This document shows, piece by piece, positions 49,354-60,223 of a DNA stretch of 64,000 bases. The notes under the pieces were generated by a model. It was not told the origin of the DNA. It did not search any database and worked only from the letters and a program-made list of their open reading frames with translations. Both the position numbers and the translations under genes were made by a program. This DNA comes from Mycobacterium sp. IS-1264 (GTDB taxonomy: Bacteria; Actinomycetota; Actinomycetes; Mycobacteriales; Mycobacteriaceae): assembly GCF_001954195.1 (NCBI RefSeq), contig NZ_MBES01000037.1:21370-85369 (forward strand), in the 5' to 3' direction. Every line of letters begins with the position of its first letter. Positions within the stretch are counted from its first letter, which is position 1.

Positions 49354-50925
49354 TTACTCGTAACTCCCCTCGAGATACCAGCGCCGCTGGCGGTAGCACA
49401 GCAGAAACGCCCGCTCGTCCTCCAGCAAGACCTGGGCGCGGGCGGCGCTGCCCTTGGCGTCGGGGTCCCACCACCGCTCGTCGACCGGCCACGGTCCGGC
49501 CCACCAGCTCAGCCGCTCGTCTCGAGCGTCCACGGTCAGCCGGGCGGGGTCGGCCGAGAACAGCCCCCGTCCGGTTACCCGTATCGGATTGCCTTGGGCG
49601 TCAAGCAATTCCACCGGGTCATCGAGCAGGACCGCGGGCGACGGGTCGGGCAGTTGTCCGGGCCACGGCAACCCCGGGTCGGCGCCCGGCACCGGCTCGT
49701 CGCCCAGCGGGGTCAGCGTGATGCGTTCGGCGGGCCCGCGGCCGCCGGAGAGCACCGGCACCCGCACCGCCTCCGGGCCGAGCAGGCCCTGCACCCGCAC
49801 CAGCGCGCGGCGGGCCCGCAGCCGGTCCTCCTCGCCGAGACCGCCCCATAGCGGCAATTGCAGCGCCTCGGCGGACACCACCTCCACCGCCTGCAGCCGC
49901 AGCAACGTCACCGCCGCCGTGGGCGCGCGGACTCGGGCATTCCGGTTGCTCAACCACCCGTCCAGCTGCCAGCGCACCCGGTCGGCGGTGGCGTCCTCGG
50001 TCAGCGGCTCGGCGCAGCGCCACACCCGTTGCAGCTCTTCGCCGTTGGCGGTGACGGCGTGGATGGCCAGCCGGGTGCATCCCACTCCGGCGGCCATCAG
50101 CATCTGGTGCAGCGTGCCGGCCAGCGAGCGTCCGGCGAATGCCGCGGCATCGACCCGGTCGATCGGTGGATCGCAGTCCAGGACGGCCTCGAGTTCCGGC
50201 GGCGGCTCCCGCCCGGACGGGCCTCGCTCGGGTTCACCGCAGGCGAACCGGTGCGCGGTCACCCCGTCGGCGCCGAACCTGGAGGCCACATCGGTGCGGG
50301 ACAGCGCGGCGAACTGCCCGATGGTGCGAATCCCCATCCGCCACAACAGATCCGTCAGCTCTTCTCGGCCCGGACCCGACAGGCTCGGCTCGGTGGCCAG
50401 CTGCCGGATCGAGAGCACCGACAGGAACTTCGCGTCGCCACCCGGTTCCACGATCCGGCCCGCGCGCGCGGCGAAGACCGCGGTGGACAACTGGTCGGCG
50501 ATCCCGACCTGACACTCCGCGCCGGCCGCGGCCACCGCGTCGATCAGCCGCTCGGCGGCCACCTCCTCGGACCCGAAATAGCGGGCCGCCCCGCGCACCG
50601 GCAACACCAGGAGGCCGGGCCGCAGCACCTCGGCGCGGGGCACCAGATCGTCCACCGCCGCGATCACTCCTTCGAAGAAGCGGGCGTCGCGGTCGGCGTC
50701 GGCGGTCGCGACGTGCAGTTGCGGGCACCGGGCCGCGGCCTCGCGGCGTCGCAGCCCTCGGCGCACTCCCACCGCACGAGCGGCCGGCGAGCAGGCGATC
50801 ACCCGATTGGCCAACGTGACCGCGATGGGAGCGGTCGCGGGCAGGTCCGCTGCCGCTGCCGCCGCGACCGCGGGCCAGTCCATGCACCAGATCGCTAAAA
50901 CCCTTGAACCAGAAGGGGATACCAC
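49354..50925 (-). CDS. imuB: Mutasome adaptor ImuB (Y-family polymerase-like)
   Basis: A catalytically inactive Y-family-related protein of about 523 residues that links DnaE2 and ImuA' to the beta clamp during SOS mutagenesis. The N-terminal LAIWCMDWPAVAA replaces the metal-binding aspartate motif of active polymerases, and RVIACSPAARAVGVRRGLRRREA is diagnostic. LQLPLWGG near residue 355 resembles the beta-clamp-binding QLPLWG motif. GTG at 50925 is chosen: it lies five bases after the imuA' stop and gives the family N-terminus. It is co-transcribed with imuA' from a LexA-controlled promoter. Confidence 0.94.
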   Translation of the reverse strand: MVSPSGSRVLAIWCMDWPAVAAAAAADLPATAPIAVTLANRVIACSPAARAVGVRRGLRRREAAARCPQLHVATADADRDARFFEGVIAAVDDLVPRAEVLRPGLLVLPVRGAARYFGSEEVAAERLIDAVAAAGAECQVGIADQLSTAVFAARAGRIVEPGGDAKFLSVLSIRQLATEPSLSGPGREELTDLLWRMGIRTIGQFAALSRTDVASRFGADGVTAHRFACGEPERGPSGREPPPELEAVLDCDPPIDRVDAAAFAGRSLAGTLHQMLMAAGVGCTRLAIHAVTANGEELQRVWRCAEPLTEDATADRVRWQLDGWLSNRNARVRAPTAAVTLLRLQAVEVVSAEALQLPLWGGLGEEDRLRARRALVRVQGLLGPEAVRVPVLSGGRGPAERITLTPLGDEPVPGADPGLPWPGQLPDPSPAVLLDDPVELLDAQGNPIRVTGRGLFSADPARLTVDARDERLSWWAGPWPVDERWWDPDAKGSAARAQVLLEDERAFLLCYRQRRWYLEGSYE

Positions 50926-50930
50926 TGGAA

Positions 50931-51587
50931 TTACCCGGCTCGCGCTCGGCCGATCACCCGTCTGCCCGCACACACGCCGCTGACCTGCAGCCGCACCCTG
51001 CTGATCCGGCCGAATCCAGGGGCGGGAGCCCCTGGAGAAGCCGAAGTGATCTCGTAGCCGCAGACCCGGGCCGCAAGCCGCGTCGGCGCCCCTTGCCAAT
51101 CGCCGTCGGTGACCAGCAAGGTGCACCCCTTGCTGCGGGCCCGCGCCACCACCGCCCGCGCGCGGGTATGCGGCACCCGGCGCCCGCCCAGACCGAGTAC
51201 CACCAAATCCATGCCGTCGATGAGCACCGCGGCCACCTCCACCGGATCGGTCCCGGGATCCGGTATCACCGCCAGCCTGCTCAGATCCGCCCCCATCTCC
51301 GCGGCTGCCAGCAGCCCGATGTCCGGCTGGCCGACGACGGCGACGTTGCCCCCGGCCGCCGTCACCGCGGCCACCATGCCCAGCAGCAGCGACCGGGCCC
51401 CCGACAGCACCGCCACCGTCCCCCGCGGTAACGGCACCGGGAGCGACTCCGCCAGCCACCGCGGGAGCGCCACCCCGGATTCCGAATCCGGCAGCGGGTC
51501 GGGGGCTCGCCCGGACATTGCAGCCATCCGTCGGCGAAGCGATTCCAGCTGTTCAGCGCGGTTATCGGAGGCCAAAGCCGCGGTCAT
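50931..51587 (-). CDS. imuA': Mutasome accessory protein ImuA'
   Basis: A 218-residue RecA-like protein without full ATPase motifs, the third member of the DnaE2-ImuB mutasome. The N-terminus ([14 protein letters not shown]) is helical, and the RecA-fold part includes [21 protein letters not shown] in place of a proper Walker A. ATG 51587 is preceded by AGGAGG. A perfect SOS box lies 26 bases upstream of the start. The imuB gene follows after five bases. It is required in mycobacteria for damage-induced mutagenesis with its partners. Confidence 0.93.
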   Translation of the reverse strand: MTAALASDNRAEQLESLRRRMAAMSGRAPDPLPDSESGVALPRWLAESLPVPLPRGTVAVLSGARSLLLGMVAAVTAAGGNVAVVGQPDIGLLAAAEMGADLSRLAVIPDPGTDPVEVAAVLIDGMDLVVLGLGGRRVPHTRARAVVARARSKGCTLLVTDGDWQGAPTRLAARVCGYEITSASPGAPAPGFGRISRVRLQVSGVCAGRRVIGRARAG

Positions 51588-51612
51588 GACTGCCTCCTAC
51601 TAAACACTCTGT

Positions 51613-51628
51613 TCGAACGCATGTTCGA
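51613..51628. promoter_or_regulatory. LexA (SOS) box upstream of imuA'
   Basis: TCGAACGCATGTTCGA is a perfect match to the mycobacterial LexA box TCGAAC-N4-GTTCGA. It lies 26 bases from the imuA' start and 60 bases from that of the divergent secreted-protein gene at 51688, so both could be DNA-damage inducible. Confidence 0.96.
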
Positions 51629-51687
51629 TATATTTGGAGTAAACACCCAGCCTCCGACAACCGTCAAGAAACGTGAGAGGCTGCTTT

Positions 51688-52275
51688 ATGCGCTCGGTAC
51701 TGGTGTGGCTGATGGTGCTTTTTTGCGCTTCTTTTCCCGCGCCAACCCATGCCGCGCCGTGTCACCCCGCGGAGCTGTTCGCGACCGACAACACCGATTC
51801 CCTGTTCGAGACGCAAGCCGACGTGACGCTCGCGCTGAACGGCACGGCGGTGACGGGATCCACCGCCCTCGACGGCGTGTACTGGTCGACGGCGCTGCAG
51901 CAGATCACCCATGAGCGCTCGCGTGAATTTCACCTGTGCGGGGCCGACGGTACGTTGCACACCGCCGCCGAGGCGCTGCGCCGCCAGTTCGACCAGGAAG
52001 CCGTCCTGACCTTCGACTACGAGCCCGCGCCGGCAGGGGACGCGATCATCATCGCCGTGCCGGATGTCGACATCGCCCGCTTCGGCGACGCGCTGGCGGC
52101 CGACCCGGCTGGGCGCGACCGTATCCGGGGTGGATCCGTCACCGCGACCGACCACACCTTGATCCTGGTCGCCGGGAACGACGATCGCGAGGTCGCACGC
52201 AGGCTCGTCGCCGAGGCCGGCGGGAACTGGGATGCGGCCACGATCGCCTACGGCAGAAGAGAATTCGTGGAGTAG
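51688..52275 (+). CDS. Small secreted protein of unknown function
   Basis: A 195-residue protein with a clear signal peptide (hydrophobic VLVWLMVLFCASF, cleavage probably after THA near residue 22). The mature part has two cysteines, at APCHPAE and FHLCGAD, and a C-terminal alpha/beta-looking region with DREVARRLVAEAGGNWD. I do not recognise a domain. ATG 51688 follows a GAGAGG ribosome-binding site and gives the best signal peptide; an in-frame GTG lies 15 bases earlier. It is divergent from imuA' across a LexA box and converges on guaA without a gap. From memory a similar small gene (Rv3395A) lies here in M. tuberculosis. Confidence 0.82.
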   Translation: MRSVLVWLMVLFCASFPAPTHAAPCHPAELFATDNTDSLFETQADVTLALNGTAVTGSTALDGVYWSTALQQITHERSREFHLCGADGTLHTAAEALRRQFDQEAVLTFDYEPAPAGDAIIIAVPDVDIARFGDALAADPAGRDRIRGGSVTATDHTLILVAGNDDREVARRLVAEAGGNWDAATIAYGRREFVE

Positions 52276-53844
<1,569 letters not shown>

Positions 53845-53881
53845 GGCAGAAAGTCTAGTGGCTGCCGACGACCGCCCCCGG

Positions 53882-54454
53882 TCAGCGCTCCGCGGCCTGG
53901 ATCACGGCGTCGACAACGCTCCTGATTCGGATGGCGGCGTCGGCGGGGTCGGGCTGGCCGGCGTCGAGCCAGGCGATGACGGCGTCGATCGTCATGCTGG
54001 GCAGCAGCCGCGCCGCCCAGCTCCGCCACCGATCATCGGCGACGCCCGCGAGGTGGCGGCGGGTGAGGTCGGCCGAGCTCTCGATGAGGGTGTCGATGAT
54101 GTCGTGAAACTGCGGTTCGCGCGCGACGTAATGGTAGAGCAGCCGGAAGGCGTCCGGATCGGCCGCGGCCGCGCGGATGAACGCGGGGATGCTGGCATCG
54201 CCGAGGTCTTCGCCGCCGGTTGCCTCGCGCAGCCTTTGGTGGCCACTCTCTATGACTTCGCGATACAGGTCGGCCTTCGACGCGAAGTGCCGGTACAGGA
54301 TCACCGGGGTCACGCCGGCCTCCGCGGCGATGGCATCGAGCCCCGTGTTCGCGAAGCCGCCGCGGGCGAAGGCGCGGGTGGCGGCCTCGAGGATCTGCTC
54401 GCGCCGTTGGGCGCGGGGCATCCGCCGGGTCGGCTCGGATTGGACAACCGTCAC
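53882..54454 (-). CDS. TetR-family repressor next to the P450 gene
   Basis: A 190-residue TetR regulator. The N-terminal HTH is [48 protein letters not shown] in short segments typical of the family; the C-terminal ligand domain is not diagnostic. It is divergent from a cytochrome P450 gene, and the 76 bases between them contain two overlapping dyads that are probably its operators. The ligand may be the P450 substrate, which is inference. Confidence 0.92.
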   Translation of the reverse strand: MTVVQSEPTRRMPRAQRREQILEAATRAFARGGFANTGLDAIAAEAGVTPVILYRHFASKADLYREVIESGHQRLREATGGEDLGDASIPAFIRAAAADPDAFRLLYHYVAREPQFHDIIDTLIESSADLTRRHLAGVADDRWRSWAARLLPSMTIDAVIAWLDAGQPDPADAAIRIRSVVDAVIQAAER

Positions 54455-54481
54455 CCCAACCTCCTCTTGTCTAAGCCCAAG

Positions 54482-54514
54482 TATACAAGTACAGTTGTAT
54501 AAGGACTCTTATAC
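54482..54514. promoter_or_regulatory. Overlapping palindromes, probable TetR operator of the P450 gene
   Basis: TATACAA (54482-54488) and TTGTATA (54495-54501) form a perfect inverted repeat with a six-base centre. GTATAAG (54497-54503) and CTTATAC (54508-54514) form a second one with a four-base centre that overlaps the first. They lie 28 bases from the TetR gene start and 17 bases from the P450 start. Confidence 0.85.
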
Positions 54515-54530
54515 CTGCTGGGGACATGCG

Positions 54531-55646
54531 ATGACATCCATCGGACTGCCCATACATCGGGTACGGACCCCGGTCGGCGACGTGGGCTGGCTGGTCAGCG
54601 ACTACACCCACGTGCGACGACTGCTCGACGACGATCGCCTCGGCCGTTCTCATCGCGAACCCGAAACGGCTGCGCGCACAGGCGAATCGGCATTGTTCGG
54701 TGGCCCGCTGGGGGACTTCGACACCGAGGCGGCGGACCACGCGAAGATGCGGGCACTGCTACAGCCCCACTTCTCACCCAAGCACCTGCGTTCGCTGGCA
54801 CCGAGAGTCGAGGCACTGACCACCGGGCTGCTGGACGAACTCGAAAAGCAGGGCCCCCCGGCCGATCTGCACGCGCGATTGGCGCTGCCGCTGCCCATCC
54901 TGGTGATCTGCGAGCTGCTCGGGGTGCCCTATTCCGATAGGGACCAGTTCCGTGCCTGGGCGGAGGACGCAGGCAACGTGCGCGATCACGATCGCTCCGA
55001 GCGCGGGCTGGCCGCGCTGTTCGACTATGGCCGCGCCCTGGTCGAGCGCAAGCGCGCCCACCCGGGCGACGACGTTATGTCGCGGCTGTGTGCGACCGAC
55101 GGCGTCTCCGACGAAGACGCCGCCACGATGTCGATGCTCTTGCTGTTCGCCGGGCACGAGACCACCGTGGTCCAGATCGGCTTGGGGACAATGCATTTGC
55201 TGACCAACCGCGATCAGTGGGAGGCGCTTGTCGATAACCCCGCGCTGATTCCCAATGCCGTCGAGGAACTGCTACGAGCGTCGACAACCGGGGGCGGGGT
55301 GGGCGGCATTCCCCGCTACGCGCGCACGGACTTCGACATCGACGGAGTCGCGATCCACGCCGGAGACCTGGTGCTGCTGGACGTCGGGGCGGCCAACCAC
55401 GACCCCGCGACGTTCGCCGACCCGCAACGCGTTGATGTCTCCCGCAAGGAAGCCGCCCATCTCGCGTTCGGATACGGCGGGCACTATTGCATCGGAGCGC
55501 CGCTGGCCCGCATCGAGCTGAAAGCGGTTTTCGCTCAACTGATTCCACGGTTTCCGTCAATGAATCTCACGGTCGATGCCGCAAGACTGCCCATGCGTCG
55601 CGACGTGCTGGCCGGCGGACTCGTCGAACTACCGGTCACGTGGTGA
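54531..55646 (+). CDS. Cytochrome P450
   Basis: A 371-residue soluble bacterial P450, at the short end of the family. The I-helix oxygen-activation motif is LLLFAGHETT near residue 205, the ExxR is EELLR near 243, and the heme-binding loop FGYGGHYCIGAPLAR puts the thiolate at Cys320. It needs ferredoxin and reductase partners, neither of which lies nearby. ATG 54531 is the first start after the operator. Its 3' end overlaps the SRPBCC gene by 11 bases. Substrates may be lipids or sterol-like molecules. Confidence 0.95.
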   Translation: MTSIGLPIHRVRTPVGDVGWLVSDYTHVRRLLDDDRLGRSHREPETAARTGESALFGGPLGDFDTEAADHAKMRALLQPHFSPKHLRSLAPRVEALTTGLLDELEKQGPPADLHARLALPLPILVICELLGVPYSDRDQFRAWAEDAGNVRDHDRSERGLAALFDYGRALVERKRAHPGDDVMSRLCATDGVSDEDAATMSMLLLFAGHETTVVQIGLGTMHLLTNRDQWEALVDNPALIPNAVEELLRASTTGGGVGGIPRYARTDFDIDGVAIHAGDLVLLDVGAANHDPATFADPQRVDVSRKEAAHLAFGYGGHYCIGAPLARIELKAVFAQLIPRFPSMNLTVDAARLPMRRDVLAGGLVELPVTW

Positions 55647-56001
55647 TCCAACTCCTGGTGTGCTCCAGCAGGGTGGCCCCGTCGTCGGGCACTAACCGGA
55701 ACTCGACCGACATGGCGGACAGATGAGGGGCGTATTGCACCCAGCACAATCGCGTGGGCGCCTGTAGCGCTGTCACCCGGCACAGTGCGGTGTCGTCGCG
55801 GCCGCGGCGATGACGGATCAACCGAAACGACGTGCCCACCTCGAGCCGTTGGTCCTCGACGGCGTGCTCGACGGCGTCCCAGGTGTCGTACCACTCGGCG
55901 ATGCCGGCGACGGTGGTGATCAAGTTCCACACCTTCTCCGGCGGCGCGGCGAGGCGTATCGACTTGGAGAGCGTCTGCTGTTCGGCGCGGCGGGATTTCA
56001 T
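55636..56001 (-). CDS. SRPBCC/polyketide-cyclase-type lipid-binding protein
   Basis: A 121-residue helix-grip protein. [32 protein letters not shown] near the N-terminus and the [12 protein letters not shown] and LLEHTRSW segments are typical of the START/SRPBCC fold that encloses hydrophobic ligands. ATG 56001 overlaps the mmpL stop as ATGA, so translation is coupled to the exporter. It may bind or present the exported molecule, or modify it as a cyclase; neither is shown. The P450 gene converges from the other side. Confidence 0.87.
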   Translation of the reverse strand: MKSRRAEQQTLSKSIRLAAPPEKVWNLITTVAGIAEWYDTWDAVEHAVEDQRLEVGTSFRLIRHRRGRDDTALCRVTALQAPTRLCWVQYAPHLSAMSVEFRLVPDDGATLLEHTRSWITT

Positions 56002-58826
56002 GCGTGCAGGCTTTCGGCGACGGTCCGGGCCGAGACCGTGGGTGTCACCGCACGAGGTCTGGAGCCGACGCGTTGCGGCCACCAGAACCAGCGTCCGAGC
56101 AGGGCCGCGATCGACGGCGTCATGAGGGAGCGCACGACGAGAGTGTCGAAGAGCAGCCCCATCCCGACGATCGTGCCGAATTGTCCGATCATCCTCAGAT
56201 CGCTGAACACAAAGGACGCCATGGTGAACGCGAACACCAGCCCGGCGGACGTCACCACCGCTCCGGTTCCGCCCATGGCGCGGATGATTCCGGTCTTGAT
56301 GCCGGCGCCGATTTCCTCTTTGAATCGGGATACCAGCAGCAGGTTGTAGTCCGATCCCACGGCCAGCAGCACGATCAGCGCCATCGCGATGACCAGCCAG
56401 TGCAACGGACTTCCGAGAATGTCTTGCCAGACGAGCACCGACAGTCCGAACGAGGATCCCAGCGACAGCAGCACCGTGCCGATGATGACGAGGGCGGCGA
56501 TCACGCTGCGGGTGATGATCAGCATGATGACGAAAATCAGGCTGGCCGCGGCGATCCCGGCGATCAGCAGGTCGTACTTGGCCGCGTCACTCATGTCCTT
56601 GTACGTCGCCGCCGTGCCGCCCAGCTGAATCTTGGCGTCCTCCAAGGGGGTTCCCTTGACCGCGTGGTGCGCGGCCTTTTTGATGGCGTCGACGTGCGAG
56701 ATGCCCTCGGGTGTCGCCGGATCCCCGTTGTGGGTGATGATGAACCGGGCCGCCTTCCCGTCGGGCGAGAGGAACATCGCCAAGCCCCGTTTGAAGTCGG
56801 GGTTGTCGAACGCTTCCGGCGGCAGATAGAAGGAATCGTCGTTCTTGGCCGCGTCGAAGGCCTGCCCCATCGCGCTCGCGTTCTGCTGGGCGGCGTCCAT
56901 TTGATCCAGCAGACCCGAGAACGAGCTGTACATGGTCATCGTCATCGTGCGCATGGTCGAGGTGGCGTCGATGATCGGCGGCAGCAGCGAGATCAGCTGT
57001 GGCAGCATGACATCGAGGCTGTCAGTGTCTTTCACCAGCCCGCCCAGGTCGTCGGTGAGCTTGTCGACGCCATCCAGCGCATCGAATGCCGAGCGCAGCG
57101 CCCAGCAGACGGGGATGTCGAAGCAGTGCCGCTCCCAGGAGAGGTAGCCGCGCAACGGCCTGAAGAAGTCGTCGAAATCGGCGATGCGGTCGCGCACGTC
57201 GTCGGTGTCCGCGACGATCTGCTTTGTTTGGCCCGCGATGTCGTGGGTGGTGGCCGCGAGCCCACGCATCGCGGCGAGCATCCGTTGCATGGTGTCGATG
57301 ACGCCCGCCATCTGATCGGCGACGGCGCGCATGTCGGCCATGCGGTCGTGCATGTACTTCATGTTCTCGGTCAGGGTCGTCCCCTGCATGCTGATCTGGA
57401 AGGGAATGGACGTGTGCGCGATGGGGGTACCCAGCGGCCGGGTGATGCCCTGGACGCGGGCGACGCCGTCGGCCGCGTAGACGGCCTTGGCAACCCGGTC
57501 CAGGATGAGCATGTCGGCGGGATTGCGCATGTCGTGGTCGGTCTCGACGAGAAGCAGGTCGGGGTTGAGCCGCGCCGGCGAAAAGTGCCGGTCCGCCGCG
57601 GCGTATCCGATGTTGGACGGTGTGATCGAGGGCAGGTAATTGCGGTCGTTGTAGCTCGTGGTGAACGACGGCAGCGCCAGCAGCCCGACCAGGGCGCTCG
57701 CGCAGGTCGCCGCGAGGATCGGCGCGGGCCAGCGCACGACGGCGGTTCCGACCCGTCGCCATCCGCGCGTCTTGATCTTCCGTTTGGGATCGAACAGGCC
57801 GAATCGACTGCCCAGGGTGAGGATGGCCGGGCCCAGGGTGAGGGCCGCCGCGACCATCGTGAACATGCCGATGGCACAGGGCGCACCCAGCGTTTGGAAG
57901 TAGGGCAGCCGTGTGAAGGACAGGCAGAACATCGCGCCGGCGATGGTCAGGCCCGAGCCCAGGACCACGTGTGCGCTGCCGCGAAACATGGTGTAGTAGG
58001 CGGCTTCCCGATCCTCTCCCGCCTGGCGGGCCTCCTGATATCGCCCGACGACGAATATCGCGTAGTCGGTGCCGGCCGCGATGGCGAGTATCGGCAGGAT
58101 TTGCACCGCGAAGGTCGAAAGCCCGATGGCCCCATGGCTTCCCAGAAACGCGATCACCCCCTGCACGGCGGGCAATTCGATGAAGACCATCAGCAGCGTC
58201 AGCAGCACCGTGACCAACGATCGGTACACGATCAGCAGCATCAGCACGATGACCCCGATCGTCACGCCCATCACCTTGCGGGCGCTTTTGTTGCCGAATT
58301 CGAGTTGGTCGGTGGTGACGGCCGCCGCGCCGGCGACATAAGCCTTGACCCCAGCCGGTGCCGGCACGCTCGACACGATGCGCCGCACGGCGTCGACGGA
58401 CTCGTTGGCCAGCGTCTCGCCCTGGTGCCCGGCGAGGAAGACCTGCACATATGCGGCCCTGCCGTCGGGACTCTGCGAGCCGGCCGCGGTGAGCGGATCG
58501 CCCCAGAAGTCTTGAATGTGCTCGACGTGCTTCTTGTCCTGTGCGAGCCGGCGCACCAGGTCGTCGTAAAACCGGTGTGCCGTGTCGCCCAGCGGCGCCT
58601 GACCTTCCAGGACGACCATGACGGCGCTGTCCGAATCGAACTCGTGAAATACCTGGCCGATGCGCTTCATCGCCTGTATCGCGGGAGCGTCGTCGGGGCT
58701 CATCGACACCGCGTGCGCTTCCCCGACCGCTTCCAGTTGTGGCACAACGATATTCGTAATCGCGGCGAGGCCCACCCAGAACAGCAGGATGGGCAGCGCA
58801 AGGCGGCGGACCGTTCGCGCGATCAC
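55998..58826 (-). CDS. MmpL family RND transporter
   Basis: A full-length 942-residue MmpL transporter with two six-helix halves, each preceded by a periplasmic loop. Proton-relay pairs are visible as GTDYAIF in the first half and GSDYNLL in the second. The second loop contains a long helical stretch and the HCFDIPVCW segment shared with the partial mmpL at the left edge. The start is GTG at 58826, which overlaps the mmpS stop as GTGA. It exports a lipid-like substrate across the inner membrane with MmpS; the identity is not predictable. Confidence 0.95.
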   Translation of the reverse strand: MIARTVRRLALPILLFWVGLAAITNIVVPQLEAVGEAHAVSMSPDDAPAIQAMKRIGQVFHEFDSDSAVMVVLEGQAPLGDTAHRFYDDLVRRLAQDKKHVEHIQDFWGDPLTAAGSQSPDGRAAYVQVFLAGHQGETLANESVDAVRRIVSSVPAPAGVKAYVAGAAAVTTDQLEFGNKSARKVMGVTIGVIVLMLLIVYRSLVTVLLTLLMVFIELPAVQGVIAFLGSHGAIGLSTFAVQILPILAIAAGTDYAIFVVGRYQEARQAGEDREAAYYTMFRGSAHVVLGSGLTIAGAMFCLSFTRLPYFQTLGAPCAIGMFTMVAAALTLGPAILTLGSRFGLFDPKRKIKTRGWRRVGTAVVRWPAPILAATCASALVGLLALPSFTTSYNDRNYLPSITPSNIGYAAADRHFSPARLNPDLLLVETDHDMRNPADMLILDRVAKAVYAADGVARVQGITRPLGTPIAHTSIPFQISMQGTTLTENMKYMHDRMADMRAVADQMAGVIDTMQRMLAAMRGLAATTHDIAGQTKQIVADTDDVRDRIADFDDFFRPLRGYLSWERHCFDIPVCWALRSAFDALDGVDKLTDDLGGLVKDTDSLDVMLPQLISLLPPIIDATSTMRTMTMTMYSSFSGLLDQMDAAQQNASAMGQAFDAAKNDDSFYLPPEAFDNPDFKRGLAMFLSPDGKAARFIITHNGDPATPEGISHVDAIKKAAHHAVKGTPLEDAKIQLGGTAATYKDMSDAAKYDLLIAGIAAASLIFVIMLIITRSVIAALVIIGTVLLSLGSSFGLSVLVWQDILGSPLHWLVIAMALIVLLAVGSDYNLLLVSRFKEEIGAGIKTGIIRAMGGTGAVVTSAGLVFAFTMASFVFSDLRMIGQFGTIVGMGLLFDTLVVRSLMTPSIAALLGRWFWWPQRVGSRPRAVTPTVSARTVAESLHA

Positions 58827-59251
58827 GCGGATTTCACCAGGCAGAAGGTTTGGGGGTTGACGCCTTCGACGGTTCGTTGATCCTTGGTCTGGCCGTTCAC
58901 CGTGATTCGGCAGCCGATGACCTCACCATCGCCTTGCGCCACGACGTTGACGCTTACCGCCGGGGCGGTAGTGGACACGCTGTAGGTCCACGGCAACCCG
59001 GCACCGTCGACTCGCTGCGGTGCGGCGTCGACGTCGAGGTAGTTGATGTCGGCGACGCTCCCCACGGGGCCGAACACCTCGAGGGTCACGCGCTTGGGAT
59101 TGAACGGCTTGATGTCATCGGCGCGGGGGCTCGCCGCCGACGCGTTGGGGTGCACACCGAATGTCCCGTGCAGCCGGTAGACGGCGAAACCCGCGATAGC
59201 GACCAGGGCCGCGATGGCCAGCGGCAGCCACGCACGCTTGACGACAATCAT
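58823..59251 (-). CDS. MmpS family membrane accessory protein
   Basis: A 142-residue protein with one N-terminal membrane helix ([15 protein letters not shown]) and a periplasmic beta-sandwich domain. Family features are [19 protein letters not shown] near residue 54, [24 protein letters not shown] near 85 and the two cysteines in IGCRITVNG and TFCLVKSA, which probably pair. It heads an operon with mmpL and the SRPBCC gene, all overlapping by 4 bases. MmpS proteins act as periplasmic partners of MmpL exporters. Confidence 0.94.
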   Translation of the reverse strand: MIVVKRAWLPLAIAALVAIAGFAVYRLHGTFGVHPNASAASPRADDIKPFNPKRVTLEVFGPVGSVADINYLDVDAAPQRVDGAGLPWTYSVSTTAPAVSVNVVAQGDGEVIGCRITVNGQTKDQRTVEGVNPQTFCLVKSA

Positions 59252-59284
59252 CTGGCTCTAAGCCTCTCGCGGTAGGCAGTAATC

Positions 59285-59383
59285 AGTCAGATAACTAACA
59301 TAATACTGAGCCGATGCCAGCGCAATCCGTTCTTCAATTCTTCTCCTTGTCAGTACTCACCTGAGATAGTAAGTTGGCTAACT
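59285..59383. promoter_or_regulatory. Candidate operator pair between mmpS and the SDR gene
   Basis: The AT-rich 165-base gap contains AGTTGGCTAACT (59372-59383), a near-palindrome. Its relative AGTCAGATAACT (59285-59296) reads AGTTATCTGACT on the other strand and matches at nine of twelve positions. One lies near each of the divergent genes. A TetR-family gene 1.7 kb away could act here. This is pattern evidence only. Confidence 0.4.
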
Positions 59384-59416
59384 AGCTTGGTACATGACAA
59401 AGGGAAGGCGGACGCC

Positions 59417-60220
59417 ATGAGCATCAACGCACACCAATTCGGTCCGTGGGCCGTCGTGACGGGCGCGTCATCAGGGATCGGGCGCGAGTTCGCCAACCAG
59501 CTAGCCGCCGCGGGCATCAACGTGGTGCTGGTCGCCCGGCGCCTGGACGTGCTGCGGGATGTCGGCGCGGAGCTGGCGGAGCGCCACGGTGTGGAGCATC
59601 GCGCCCTCGACGTCGACCTGTCCGAGCCGGGCATGCTGACCCCAATCGCCGAGGCCACCAACGACATTGACGTCGGCCTGCTGGTGTCGAACGCCGGTGT
59701 GGCCCTGCCCGGGCCCTTCCTGAGCTCCGACCTGCAGGCGCAGCGCGCGGTCCTGCGGCTGAACACCGCGGCGCACCTGGGCCTGAGCCACCACTTCGGT
59801 CAACGCCTGGCGCGACGCGGCCGCGGCGGCATCGTGCTCGTCTCCGCGCTGGGCGCGATCCACGGCGTGCCCTACATGGCGCACACCGCGGCGACCAAGG
59901 CCTACGTAACAAGCCTCGGCGCCGGACTGCACGGCGAGCTGGCCAAGCACGGCGTGCACGTGACCGTCCTGCACCCGGGACCCACCCGCACCCCCGTGCT
60001 GGCCGAGCTCGGCCTGGACCCCGACAAGCTGCCAATACCGCCCTTGACGCCGGACGATTGCGTCCGCGAGGCGCTGCGCGCGCTGCAGCGCAACCGCGCC
60101 AACTGCATACCGGGCCGGATCAACCGGGTCAGTGCCGCGCTCGTGCCCGCGGCGTTGACCCGCTCGATGATGTCGCGCATGTTGGCGCGGCCATCGCAGA
60201 TCAATGCGGCCGCCCAATAG
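59417..60220 (+). CDS. SDR-family protein with a substituted catalytic tyrosine
   Basis: A 267-residue classical short-chain dehydrogenase. The cofactor site is TGASSGIGREF, and the LVSNAGVAL and VLVSALGA segments give the NAG-like motif and catalytic serine. The YxxxK position reads TAATK, so Thr157 stands where the catalytic tyrosine is expected and Lys161 is kept. It is followed after 3 bases by a second SDR with an intact motif. ATG 59417 follows a GGGAAGG ribosome-binding site. It may be inactive, use another acid, or serve as a partner subunit. Confidence 0.9.
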   Translation: MSINAHQFGPWAVVTGASSGIGREFANQLAAAGINVVLVARRLDVLRDVGAELAERHGVEHRALDVDLSEPGMLTPIAEATNDIDVGLLVSNAGVALPGPFLSSDLQAQRAVLRLNTAAHLGLSHHFGQRLARRGRGGIVLVSALGAIHGVPYMAHTAATKAYVTSLGAGLHGELAKHGVHVTVLHPGPTRTPVLAELGLDPDKLPIPPLTPDDCVREALRALQRNRANCIPGRINRVSAALVPAALTRSMMSRMLARPSQINAAAQ

Positions 60221-60223
60221 CCC

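Noticed and set aside
56004..58880. A 958-codon open frame on the plus strand through mmpL
   Set aside because: It is antisense to a clear MmpL gene, is rich in Arg/Asp/His/Gln without domain features, and is explained by high G+C third positions removing stops.
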